The translations under genes were made by a program, and so were the position numbers. From Actinoplanes sp. M2I2 (GTDB lineage Bacteria; Actinomycetota; Actinomycetes; Mycobacteriales; Micromonosporaceae): a stretch of 64,000 bases of DNA. Shown here piece by piece: positions 25,401 to 32,732 of this stretch. Each line of letters starts with the position of its first letter. Positions within the stretch are counted from its first letter, which is position 1. A model generated the notes under the pieces. The model saw nothing but the letters and a program-made list of their open reading frames with translations. It did no database searches and was not told where the DNA came from. The stretch lies in the NCBI RefSeq assembly GCF_023544445.1, contig NZ_JALPVJ010000025.1:1-64000 (forward strand), read 5' to 3'.

Positions 25401-26551
25401 AGCAGGAGTACCGCGAGCTCCTGGCCGAGGCCAGCGGCGACATCATCGACTTCATCGCCCGGGAGGGCGAAGGTCTGCTCGAGGACCTGACCGGGCTGCC
25501 CGACCTCAAGGCCTGCTTCCTGCAGGGCGATCTGTGGGCCTGCGTCGAGACCCTGGCGAACTTCGTGCCGCTGGCCAAGGCCGGCATCGCCGTCGCCAAG
25601 ATCAGTCGGCTGCTGCCCAAGCTGATCCAGTTCGTCGCCCGGATCATCGAAGCTCGCCGGAAGGTCGACGATCTCCTCGCCCTGGCCGACCGTCTCAAGA
25701 GCTGCCAGGTGCCGGGAAACAGCTTCCTGCCCGGCACCAGGGTGCTCCTGGCCGACCGCAGCACCGTCGCGATCGAAGCCGTCCGGCCGGGAGACTCGGT
25801 GCTGGCCGGCGACCCGCTCACCGGGATGACCGGGCCGCGGCCGGTGACGAGTCTGATCACCGGCACCGGGGTCAAGACGCTGGTCGACCTCACCTTCGCC
25901 GACGCGGACGGCGTGACCACGATCAGCGCGACCGCCGGCCATCCGTTCTGGTCGGTGGACACCCGCCGGTGGGTGGAAGGGAACGAGTTGCGGGCCGGGA
26001 TGCGGCTGCGCGCCGCGTCCGGCGCCACCGTCCACATCCTGCAGGTCGCCGAGCGGACCGTCGAAGCGACCGTCCACAACTTCACGGTGGCCGGACTGCA
26101 CACGTACTACGTGCTCGCCGGGGATGTGCCGGTTCTCGTGCACAACGCCGCTACCGCTTTCTGCGATCCGGGCCGACAGGTGGCGAGCGGCTCCACGGCG
26201 CTCAGCCGGGCCACCCGGGAGCAACGGCTCACGGACAACAACAGGCTGAACATGTACGGTGCGGCGAGAGTCGGCAGTCGGATCTTCGTCGCCCACTCCG
26301 ACAAGAGCGGACATGCGGAAGCGAAGCTTGTGGACCTGGTGCGGGCGGCGGGTTTCCAGCCCCAGGCGATCGACGAGATCTACACCGAGTACGGCATGTG
26401 CCCGATGTGCCAAGGCCCGGGGAAGAAGGAGGTCCTTCCGCTGCTGAGGAATGGTGTTGACATCACCTACACGTTCCCCTTCGCGGATCCCGCCTCGCGG
26501 GTCGCATCCAAGAAAGCCCTGACCGCGATGGTGAAGGCCCTCTTCAATTAG
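22400..26551 (+). CDS. Secreted polymorphic toxin: ALF/Ala-rich stalk, Hint, deaminase tip
   Basis: The product has 1383 residues. Signal peptide (1-30), ALF-like segment (about 70-170), then an extremely Ala-rich helical stalk (about 200-960). A globular linker follows (about 975-1095). A pretoxin Hint domain starts near C1102/N-S-F-L-P-G-T and ends V-L-V-H-N1249. The C-terminal 134 residues carry H1305-A-E1307 and Y-G-M-C1334-P-M-C1337, the zinc/proton-shuttle layout of the cytidine-deaminase fold. The Hint domain would release the tip by cleavage after Asn1249. The residue after it is Ala, so intein-type splicing is not expected. The likely action is deamination of nucleic acid or nucleotides in a competitor. 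The gene is coupled to the ALF gene upstream, with an immunity gene 8 nt downstream. Confidence 0.88.
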   Translation: MRRRPGAFGAALLVAAGLLMAPVSPVAAAPAPAARAAGTPIPVPPLVTGEWDGRTGVTFPDDPFLRTLVADVAELSEEPELREAAAAALAATEPGAIDRYMYETHPALQRQIDDRYAATAQRNTAAIRAMAGTGASGGSFNAEVTRVLRGSDADRAAFLAYGAEIARTRDEQATAAETDRRRVLRERLTAVAAAAPDGSEMKRAAEAARAGDDTAVAAFWNGGYRTAAEADAVAREQYLADLEARTKAAEDLTDLARRAARAAEARRHLLVAHGNAVRELQRAANAMAGAANAARSAERILAGGGSGAEKSAQLATAKTETAAQLSAAQQAAQRAQAAAAAAVGAADTLIETGLDYGAEWSLIVRGMHQAAVAAVGASTTAAHAVDATIATHNARTAADRAEAHARQAAKWKEHAREHAAAAAKLADAAKAQAQAAKTAAARAKTAREQAQAAEAKARAAAARTRQHRLTAEAEAVTARDQRLIAEKERKTAADQRTIAEGQAAVAANARRDASAQARIAEAAAQRSDRAATAAASAEETAWDKEGAARRARDDAYQAERLSQGAVARAQVLAKVAAAAGGDAKDEAQRQADQAARDAQEAGVAARTARAAANTATGAAATSRAAATEAARAADRAWAASEEARAAAVRADAAAGRAEAEAKATHQARLQADARAGEATAQQSRAAEAARAAVRLAEQAQNESVQALWAAQRTQQEAEAATTEAVGASAQADIAVSASVAARASSAGIAEPHNLALVMVSPFTTSDLDADFVAQVAAEARVIGAQQAAAAQQRANEAVAAAQRAAQAARDANADVKEAFDASAAAAQSAAAAATSAAEAKKSAADAATEAAAARAAAAGAAQADAQAKADATSARSAANAAANDAAIAGRSAADARADADRAAAAARSAERDAAAARDAATEAEADAATAQRSAEAARRSADSAAEAAEQALQHAIDAQNAAYRAEDAARQDAMRWLVRPANDPEVPDDRELLPYLTPEQQQEYRELLAEASGDIIDFIAREGEGLLEDLTGLPDLKACFLQGDLWACVETLANFVPLAKAGIAVAKISRLLPKLIQFVARIIEARRKVDDLLALADRLKSCQVPGNSFLPGTRVLLADRSTVAIEAVRPGDSVLAGDPLTGMTGPRPVTSLITGTGVKTLVDLTFADADGVTTISATAGHPFWSVDTRRWVEGNELRAGMRLRAASGATVHILQVAERTVEATVHNFTVAGLHTYYVLAGDVPVLVHNAATAFCDPGRQVASGSTALSRATREQRLTDNNRLNMYGAARVGSRIFVAHSDKSGHAEAKLVDLVRAAGFQPQAIDEIYTEYGMCPMCQGPGKKEVLPLLRNGVDITYTFPFADPASRVASKKALTAMVKALFN

Positions 26552-26559
26552 GTGATGAC

Positions 26560-27057
26560 ATGAAATACGTGAAGATCGGCGCGGACGCGCTCGAAGGTTG
26601 CCCGGCGGAGGCAAAGGCGTTCTTGCAGGAGACCGGCCTGCCGCTCAGTGTGATCACCATTTTCCAAGCCGATGCGGAACCGGCGAGAACGTCGGTGACG
26701 ATTGGCGGGAGAACTGTCGACGGGCTCGTTCTCGGCCATTCCCGCGAAGAGGATCCGCTGTTTCTCGACTACGCCGACGGCGCGGTCTGGTTGCTGGCTT
26801 CGTGGCGGCCGGCCGCTCCGATTCCGGTCAACGCCGGGGTGACCGCCTTCGTGGAGTCGTTGGCTCTGGTCGCCTCCGCCTACCCCTTCTATCCGGCGGA
26901 CGCCGATCTCGACGACGCCGGGAGCGCGGAGGACCGGCTCCGGGAGTCGCTCGAGACGATCGACGTCGTCTCGACCGCCGATCCGGACGGGTTCTGGTCG
27001 GCCTTCCTGAACGACGTCGGGGTCGGCGACTACGGCGACGACGGAGACGATCGATGA
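26560..27057 (+). CDS. SUKH-type immunity protein for the deaminase toxin
   Basis: This 165-residue, strongly acidic protein begins 8 nt after the toxin stop, with AGGTGA as Shine-Dalgarno. Near the N-terminus F-L-Q-E-T-G-L-P resembles the start of SUKH (SMI1/KNR4-like) immunity proteins. I-P-V-N-A-G-V-T-A-F-V-E-S-L in the middle corresponds to the usual V-N-x-S-x-x-x-F stretch (SUKH-4-like). Acidity and gene order fit an inhibitor of a nucleic-acid-targeting toxin. The 3' end is convergent with a response regulator gene only a few bases away. Immunity function is inferred. Confidence 0.75.
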   Translation: MKYVKIGADALEGCPAEAKAFLQETGLPLSVITIFQADAEPARTSVTIGGRTVDGLVLGHSREEDPLFLDYADGAVWLLASWRPAAPIPVNAGVTAFVESLALVASAYPFYPADADLDDAGSAEDRLRESLETIDVVSTADPDGFWSAFLNDVGVGDYGDDGDDR

Positions 27058-27061
27058 GCGG

Positions 27062-27718
27062 TCAACCGAGATGATGACCGACGCCACGGACGGTGTGCAG
27101 AACGGGGGGATCGCCGAGTTTGCGGCGCAGCTGGGCGATCACCACGTCGAGGACGTTGGAGGCCGGTGGGACCAGCTCGTCCCAGCCGGCCGCTATCAGC
27201 GCCGCCCGGGTGACCGGCTCGCCGCCGGCCGCCACCAGCGCCTCCAGCACGGCGAACTCCTTGCCGGTCAGGGTGAGCGGGCGGCCGTCGCGGCGGGCCT
27301 CGTAGCGGTCGGCGTCCACCTCGACGCCGGCGTGGCGCAGGACGGCCGCGGGCGGCGGGGCCGGGCCGCGGCGGCACAGGTTGCCGACGCGGGCCAGCAG
27401 CTCGGGCAGGGCGAACGGCTTGCCCAGGTAGTCGTCGCCCCAGGCCAGGCCGGCCACGCGTTCGGCCGGGACGCTGCGGCCGGTGAGGAACAGCACCGGC
27501 ACGCGCCAGCCGGCCCGGCGGCGGGCGGCCACGTAGTCCAGGGCGTCGCCGGCGGGCAGCATCCGGTCGACGACCGCGCAGTCGTACGCGTACACGCTCA
27601 GCGCCTCGTCGACCTCGGGCAGGTCGGCGGCCGTGTCAACCGCGAAGCCGGCGCCCCGCAAGGCCACGTCCAGCGCCAGGCGCATGTTCGCGTCGTCCTC
27701 GATGACAAGCACCCGCAC
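27062..27718 (-). CDS. OmpR/PhoB-type response regulator (orphan)
   Basis: The product has 218 residues. The receiver has the acidic cluster E-D-D at 7-9, phospho-acceptor D51 (V-V-D-R-M-L-P) and K in L-G-K-P-F. A winged-helix DNA-binding domain follows (about 125-218: L-T-G-K-E-F-A-V-L-E; V-H/L-x-T-V-R-G-V-G). It is clearly paralogous to the regulator at 28737 (shared D-R-M-L-P-x-G-D-A). The usual G-A-D-D-Y segment reads W-G-D-D-Y and is one residue shorter. No kinase gene is adjacent on this strand. GTG 27718 has no good Shine-Dalgarno and lies inside the upstream LuxR-HTH frame, so translation may depend on coupling. Confidence 0.9.
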   Translation of the reverse strand: MRVLVIEDDANMRLALDVALRGAGFAVDTAADLPEVDEALSVYAYDCAVVDRMLPAGDALDYVAARRRAGWRVPVLFLTGRSVPAERVAGLAWGDDYLGKPFALPELLARVGNLCRRGPAPPPAAVLRHAGVEVDADRYEARRDGRPLTLTGKEFAVLEALVAAGGEPVTRAALIAAGWDELVPPASNVLDVVIAQLRRKLGDPPVLHTVRGVGHHLG

Positions 27719-27947
27719 AGGAACACACGGTAGCCGGTGGGGTCACCCCCTGCCGGGCCGCGATCAGGCCGGCCTGGAAGCGGCTGCGCGCGCCGAGCCG
27801 GGCCATGATCGAGGCCATGGTCCGACGGACCGTGCGCTCGGAGAGGCCGAGGCGGGCGGCCACCGACTCGTCGGTCAGGCCGGTGGCGAGCAGGCCGAGC
27901 AGCCGGCGCTCACGCTCGTCCAGGAGGTTCTCGTCCATCGTGGTCAC
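27636..27947 (-). CDS. Isolated LuxR-type HTH protein
   Basis: The product has 103 residues. The first about 65 are a LuxR-type HTH (L-D-E-R-E-R-R-L-L-G-L-L-A-T-G-L-T; L-S-E-R-T-V-R-R-T-M; L-G-A-R-S-R-F-Q-A). There is no receiver or sensor domain. The tail after residue 70 is Arg/Gly/Cys-rich and reads into the response-regulator gene in another frame, overlapping it by 83 nt. The tail may therefore be meaningless, or the overlap may reflect a lost stop. GTG 27947 overlaps the SARP stop; ATG 27938 is an alternative. Likely a DNA-binding accessory to the SARP. Confidence 0.65.
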   Translation of the reverse strand: MTTMDENLLDERERRLLGLLATGLTDESVAARLGLSERTVRRTMASIMARLGARSRFQAGLIAARQGVTPPATVCSCAGACHRGRREHAPGAGRGLAGRRLRG

Positions 27948-28660
27948 ACCGCCACCAGCGACAGCACCGACTGCCGCGCCGCCCGCAGCTGCGGGCCCGG
28001 CGGCACGCTCAGCTCGGCGGCCAGCAGGTCGGCGGCGCGGCGGTACGCGAGCAGCGCCTCGGTCCGGCGACCGGTCGTGGCCAGGGCGCGCACCAGTCCG
28101 GCCCAGGCCCCCTCGCGCAACGGGGAGGCCACGGTGACCTGCCGCAGCTCGGCCACCGCCTCGGCCCCGCGGTCCAGGGCCAGCAGCTGGGCCGCCCGGA
28201 GCTCACGCAGGTCGATCCGGAGCTCGTCGAGCTGGTCGGCGACGGCCGAGGCGGCGGCGAGACCCGGGTACGCGCGGCCCCGCCACCACCCCAGCGCCTC
28301 GTCCACCCGGGACAACGCCGTCGCCGGGTCGGCCGTCCGGGCCGCCTCCACCGCCGTCCGGGCGGCCCGGTCGGCGTCCACCTCGTGCGGCTCCGCACGC
28401 AGTCGGTACGCGTCCCCCCGGCGCTCCACCCGGCCCCGCTCCGGCAACGCCCGGCGCACCTGCCAGACGTACGTGCGGAGGTTGGCCACCGCCGAGGGCG
28501 GCGCCGCCGCGTCCGGCCACACGCCGTCGGCCAGCTCGTCGAGGCTGACCCACGCACGGTGCAGCAGCAACGTGGCCAGCACGGTCGCCGGCTTGCCGGT
28601 GATCGGTGTGCGCGCCCCCTCGACGTGCACCTCGATCGGTCCGAGCACGTGGAACAACAC
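27944..28660 (-). CDS. SARP-family (AfsR/BTAD) transcriptional activator
   Basis: The product has 238 residues. An OmpR-like winged helix (about 1-90, V-L-F-H-V-L-G-P-I-E-V then S-L-D-E-L-A-D-G-V-W-P) is followed by a bacterial transcriptional activation domain of helical repeats (about 95-238). It is the short SARP form without ATPase. Such proteins activate secondary-metabolite or secretion operons. GTG 28660 was chosen because GAGGGAG lies about 8 nt upstream and the domain starts right there; an in-frame ATG at 28717 would add 19 residues. It is divergent from a two-component pair and overlaps the LuxR-HTH gene. Confidence 0.88.
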   Translation of the reverse strand: MLFHVLGPIEVHVEGARTPITGKPATVLATLLLHRAWVSLDELADGVWPDAAAPPSAVANLRTYVWQVRRALPERGRVERRGDAYRLRAEPHEVDADRAARTAVEAARTADPATALSRVDEALGWWRGRAYPGLAAASAVADQLDELRIDLRELRAAQLLALDRGAEAVAELRQVTVASPLREGAWAGLVRALATTGRRTEALLAYRRAADLLAAELSVPPGPQLRAARQSVLSLVAV

Positions 28661-28736
28661 GTCGGCACTCCCTCGGTCGGCGGCCTCCGTATGGTGGCCG
28701 TCGGCACTACTTTCCATCGACGCACATGAGGATCCG

Positions 28737-29411
28737 ATGACACGCGTGCTGGTGGTCGAGGACGACGAGAACCTGCGGCTGGCGGTGGCCGCCGAGCTGG
28801 CCCGCGGCGGCGCCGAGGTGTGGCAGGCGGGCAGCGTGGCGGCCGCGGACGCCGCGCTGACGGCCGGCCCGCCCGACTGCGTGGTGTTCGACCGGATGCT
28901 GCCGGACGGCGACGCGGCCGACTACGTGCGCCGCCGCCGGCAGACCGGGTGGACGACGCCGGTGCTGTTCCTGACCGCCCGGGACACGGTGGCCGACGTG
29001 GTCGCCGGGTTCGAGCACGGCGCCGACGACTACCTGGTCAAGCCGTTCGCGATGACCGAGCTGACGGCCCGCGTGCGCAACCTGGCCCGGCGGGGCGGCG
29101 CCGTGCGCCCGGCCGTGCTGCGCCACGCCGACCTGGAGGTGAACTGTCCCCGCCGGCAGGCCCGCCGGGCCGGGGTGCTGCTCGGCCTCACCGGCAAGGA
29201 GTTCGCCGTGCTGGAGCACCTGATGAGCCGCCCGGGGCAGGCCGTCAGCCGCACCGAGCTGATCGAGCACTGCTGGGACACCAGCGCCGACCCGATGTCC
29301 AACGTGGTCGACGCGGTGGTGCGGCGGCTGCGGGCCAAGCTGGGCGAGCCGGAGCTGGTGCACACCGTCCGCGGGCGGGGTTACCGCTTCGGCGGGGCGG
29401 GGCCTTCATGA
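28737..29411 (+). CDS. OmpR/PhoB-type response regulator
   Basis: The product has 224 residues. The receiver has E-D-D at 8-10, D52 (V-V-F-D-R-M-L-P) and K in Y-L-V-K-P-F. The winged helix (about 130-224) ends V-H-T-V-R-G-R-G-Y-R-F. GAGGA lies a few nt before ATG 28737. Its stop overlaps the kinase start (ATGA at 29408), so it is the cognate regulator of that kinase. It is paralogous to the regulator at 27062, which has no kinase of its own, so cross-talk is possible. The FN3/MoxR/DUF58 operon begins just downstream of the kinase. Confidence 0.94.
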   Translation: MTRVLVVEDDENLRLAVAAELARGGAEVWQAGSVAAADAALTAGPPDCVVFDRMLPDGDAADYVRRRRQTGWTTPVLFLTARDTVADVVAGFEHGADDYLVKPFAMTELTARVRNLARRGGAVRPAVLRHADLEVNCPRRQARRAGVLLGLTGKEFAVLEHLMSRPGQAVSRTELIEHCWDTSADPMSNVVDAVVRRLRAKLGEPELVHTVRGRGYRFGGAGPS

Positions 29412-30652
29412 CCGCCGCCGGCCGGCTGCGCTCGCTGCCCCGCTGGTTCACCGTCTGGTCGTGCCTGGCCGGCGCCACCGGACTGGTCGTGCTGGGCACC
29501 CTGCTCGTCCGGTCCGACAGCGCCCGCCGTGAGGCCGGGCTGGACGCCGAGTTGCGCCGGGTCACCTCCACGGTGTCGCGGCTGGTCCGGTTCGACGGCA
29601 CGGTCACCACCGCCGCCGTCCTGCGCGACCCGCTGGACGGCTCCTGCCCGCAGTTCGCCGTGCTGCCCGGGACGTCCGCGCGGTTCACCGGCCACTTCAG
29701 CCGCCTCGAATGCGTGCCGGTCGACCCGGCCGTGCTGGCCGGGGCGGCCGAGCGGGCCACCTCGGCCGGCCGGCTGGTCACCTTCGAGGCGACCGCCGAG
29801 GACGGGCGGCCGGTGCGGCTCGGCGCGGAGCCGTTCCGGCAGCCGGACGGGCAGGCCGTCGGCGCCGTGGTCGCCGTGGCCGACGCCTCGCGGGCCGACG
29901 CGGCCCACCGGCGGGCGATGATCGTCCTCGTCGCCGGCTGCGCCGCGCTGCTGCTGGTCATCGGAGTGGCCGGGCGCCTGCTGGCCGCCCGCGCCCTGCG
30001 CCCGGTCGCCGCGGCCCTCGAGCAGCAGGAGGTGCTGCTGGCCGACACCGCGCACGACCTGCGCACCCCGGTGGCCGCGCTGCGGGCGCTGGCCGAGGCG
30101 GCGCTGCTCAACCCCGGTCACCGCGCCGAGCTGCTGCCCCGCACGGTCGAGCTGGCCCAGCGAATGGGCACCATCATCGACGGGGTGCTGGTCCGGGCCC
30201 GGCTGGCCGCCGGGGTGCAGACCCTGGAACGCGAGCCGGTCTGGCTGGATCAGCTGGTCAGCGCCGTGGTGGACGAGACTCCGGCCGAGGGCGCGCAGGT
30301 GACGGTGACGACCGCGCCGAGCCGGGTCGAGGCGGACGCCGCCCTGGTGCGCCGGGCGGTCGGCAACCTGCTGGACAACGCGTTGCGGCACGGCCGGGCG
30401 CCCGGGCAGCGGGCGGTCGTGCACATCACCGTGGCCGGGGGCCGGGTGATGGTGGCCGATCACGGCCCCGGCATCGACCCGGCACGGACCGGCGCCGCGT
30501 CCGACCGGTTCCGGAGCACCGGCGGCTCCAGCGGACTGGGGCTGTCCATCGTGCGCTGGGTGGCCGAGGCCCACGGTGGCGGGCTGCACGTCTACAACGC
30601 CGAGGAGGGCGGGGCGATCTTCGAGCTGACGCTCCCGGTGGACAGTGGATGA
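29408..30652 (+). CDS. Membrane sensor histidine kinase
   Basis: The product has 414 residues. Two membrane helices (about 14-34 and 170-195) bracket an extracytoplasmic domain of about 135 residues with two cysteines (C-P-Q-F and L-E-C-V). A dimerisation box L-A-D-T-A-H-D-L-R-T-P-V places the phospho-histidine at 216. HATPase motifs follow: N-box N-L-L-D-N-A-L-R-H, D-H-G-P-G-I-D and G-G-S-S-G-L-G-L-S-I. There is no clear HAMP domain. It is coupled to the regulator at 28737 by a 4-nt overlap. The signal is unknown; the adjacent envelope-type operon suggests an envelope cue. Confidence 0.93.
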   Translation: MTAAGRLRSLPRWFTVWSCLAGATGLVVLGTLLVRSDSARREAGLDAELRRVTSTVSRLVRFDGTVTTAAVLRDPLDGSCPQFAVLPGTSARFTGHFSRLECVPVDPAVLAGAAERATSAGRLVTFEATAEDGRPVRLGAEPFRQPDGQAVGAVVAVADASRADAAHRRAMIVLVAGCAALLLVIGVAGRLLAARALRPVAAALEQQEVLLADTAHDLRTPVAALRALAEAALLNPGHRAELLPRTVELAQRMGTIIDGVLVRARLAAGVQTLEREPVWLDQLVSAVVDETPAEGAQVTVTTAPSRVEADAALVRRAVGNLLDNALRHGRAPGQRAVVHITVAGGRVMVADHGPGIDPARTGAASDRFRSTGGSSGLGLSIVRWVAEAHGGGLHVYNAEEGGAIFELTLPVDSG

Positions 30653-30704
30653 ATCCTGTATCGACTGTGGACCAATTATGTAGGCGGTTGTCTATGCTCG
30701 CCGG

Positions 30705-32732
30705 ATGAGCGGGGCACGAGGGGGACGGCGGAACCGGCTGCCGATGGTGCTGCTGGTGGCCCTGGCCCTGGTGGCCGGCGTGGCCGCGGTGTCCACGGCG
30801 AGCACCGGCACTCCCGGGGTGCGCTTCGCCGCGGTGGGCCGCTGGTTCGCCGACCCCGCCCGCGACACGGTCTTCCGCGTCAACGGCGTGAGCCGGACGG
30901 TCGACGCCCGGGCCACGGTCCCCCGGCTCGAGCCGGGCACGGAGGTCGTCGAGGGTGAGCGCAGCTCCTACGTGATCGGGCCGACCGACATCCGCGAGCT
31001 CGACAAGTCGAGCCTCACGGTGACCGGCACGACCCGGCCACCGGCCCGCGAGCGTCCGGTCACGGTCGACGGCGCCGGGCAGCCCTACGCGGTCTACCGG
31101 GCGGCCGGCAAGGTGGTGCGGCTCGGCCCCGGCGGGGCGGTGATCGAGGCCGGCGGCCCGCTGGGCGCCCCGGTCGTCACCCCCGACGGCACGCTGTGGT
31201 TGCACCGGACCGCGGCCGGGCTGCTCTGTCACCTGCGGCCCGGGGCCGACCGGGTGACCTGCGCGACGCCGGCGCCGGCGGGCGGGTCCGGGGCGCTCAG
31301 CGTGCTCGACGGGGTCGCCGTCTTCCTCGACCCGGTCGACGACACCCTGACCACCCTGACCCTGGACGGTCCGGGCAAGGTGACCACGATCGGCGCCGAC
31401 CTGCCGCCCGGCATCCGGGTCGCGGGGGCCTCGGTGCAGGGCCGCGCGGCCGTGCTGGCCGGCGGAGATCTGCTGCTGGTGGACACGCGCGGCATCGCCG
31501 GCGGGGTGGCGCTGCCGCGGGGCCGGTGGGCCGCGCCGATGGCCGGCCGGTCGTCGGTCGTGCTGCTCGAACTGCAACGCCGGCAGATTCACACGTACGC
31601 ACCCACGGGCCGGCTTCAGCGGGTGACGCCCTTGCCCCCGGGCCGCGGCGAGGCCCAGCTGCGGCAGGGTCAGGACGGCCGGGTGTACGTCGAGATCGGC
31701 CAGGGACGGCAGGTGCTCGTGGTCGACGACCAGGGTGGCGCGGCGGCGGCCCGGGACGGCGGCGGGACCCCGGCCGGTTCCCGATCGGCATCGCGGCGGC
31801 CCGGCGCGCCCGCGAGCAGCGCGACGACCCTGCCCGCGCCGCCCTCGACCCGCGTGCCGCCCCCCACAGACCTGGCGCCCACCGACGTGCCGCCGACCGA
31901 CCCCCCGCCCACCGATCTGCCGCTCGACGATCTGCCGCTCGAGACAGCGCCGGTCGCGGATCCGGCGATCACCGGCAACCGGCCCGCGGGCTCCCGGCTC
32001 ACGATCCCGCCGCCGTCGGCCGACCCCCGTCCCGGGTCTTCGACGCCCGGCCAGGACACTCCGACCGGCCCGGCCCCGAGCCCGCCGGCCGGCGATCCCA
32101 CCGGCCCGCCGGCCGGTGGTCCCTCGGGCACCCCCGAGGAGCCACCCCTGCTGCCCAACCGGCCCGGGATGCCTCCCGGCCTGACCGCCGTCGCCCGCTC
32201 CACCGAGCTGATCCTCACCTGGGACGCCGCACCGGCGAACGGCGCCGACGTCACCGCGTACGAGGTGACCTGGATCGGGCCGGACGGCGGGAGCGGCACC
32301 CGGACCACCGGAGCGGACACGCGGACGACGGCCATCGCCGGGCTGACGCGCGGGACGCCGTACCGGATCGGGGTCACAGCCCGCAACGCCGCCGGGTCGG
32401 GCGTGCCCGCCGTCGTCGAGGCCACCCTGCCCAGCCGGTGGATCACCGTGTCGCGCGGACGCGACGCGACCTGGACCAACTGCGGCCCGCCCTCCTGTGG
32501 GAACATCCGGGTCGAGCTCTTCGGGTTCCCGCCGTTGACGAACGTGCAGCTGACCCCGGTCGCCTCGGGATGGGGACGCTTCAACGGCACTGGCGCGGAG
32601 CTCCAGACCCGGGCCGACGGGACCTTGGTCTCGCAGAGCCGCTTCCCGTTCAGCGGCGCGGGCCAGACGGTCTGGGTCGACGTGGACGGCGTCGAGTCCA
32701 ACCGCTTCCTCTGGCCGGAGAGGGCACCGTAG
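30705..32732 (+). CDS. Membrane-anchored/secreted protein with beta-propeller-like region and FN3 domain
   Basis: The product has 675 residues. An N-terminal anchor or signal (about 10-33) is followed by a repetitive beta-rich region (about 40-350) of propeller-like strands, a Pro/Thr-rich linker (about 365-490), a fibronectin type III domain (about 490-580) and a C-terminal beta domain (about 585-675) with a C-G-P-P-S-C pair. No catalytic motif was seen. Its stop shares one base with the GTG of the MoxR gene, the first of MoxR/DUF58/transglutaminase-like genes. This FN3-MoxR-DUF58-transglutaminase set recurs in actinomycetes and is thought to be envelope-linked, without a defined function. 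Confidence 0.82.
   Translation: MSGARGGRRNRLPMVLLVALALVAGVAAVSTASTGTPGVRFAAVGRWFADPARDTVFRVNGVSRTVDARATVPRLEPGTEVVEGERSSYVIGPTDIRELDKSSLTVTGTTRPPARERPVTVDGAGQPYAVYRAAGKVVRLGPGGAVIEAGGPLGAPVVTPDGTLWLHRTAAGLLCHLRPGADRVTCATPAPAGGSGALSVLDGVAVFLDPVDDTLTTLTLDGPGKVTTIGADLPPGIRVAGASVQGRAAVLAGGDLLLVDTRGIAGGVALPRGRWAAPMAGRSSVVLLELQRRQIHTYAPTGRLQRVTPLPPGRGEAQLRQGQDGRVYVEIGQGRQVLVVDDQGGAAAARDGGGTPAGSRSASRRPGAPASSATTLPAPPSTRVPPPTDLAPTDVPPTDPPPTDLPLDDLPLETAPVADPAITGNRPAGSRLTIPPPSADPRPGSSTPGQDTPTGPAPSPPAGDPTGPPAGGPSGTPEEPPLLPNRPGMPPGLTAVARSTELILTWDAAPANGADVTAYEVTWIGPDGGSGTRTTGADTRTTAIAGLTRGTPYRIGVTARNAAGSGVPAVVEATLPSRWITVSRGRDATWTNCGPPSCGNIRVELFGFPPLTNVQLTPVASGWGRFNGTGAELQTRADGTLVSQSRFPFSGAGQTVWVDVDGVESNRFLWPERAP

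Noticed and set aside
25703..26150. Hint region as a splicing intein
   Set aside because: The residue after V-H-N is Ala rather than Cys/Ser/Thr, and a toxin domain follows directly, so cleavage rather than splicing is expected.
21212..26614. A 1800-codon open frame on the minus strand opposite the toxin gene
   Set aside because: It is an antisense shadow caused by the Ala-rich, GC-periodic codons of the toxin. Its translation is low-complexity Gly/Arg without domains, and the plus-strand product has clear Hint and deaminase motifs.
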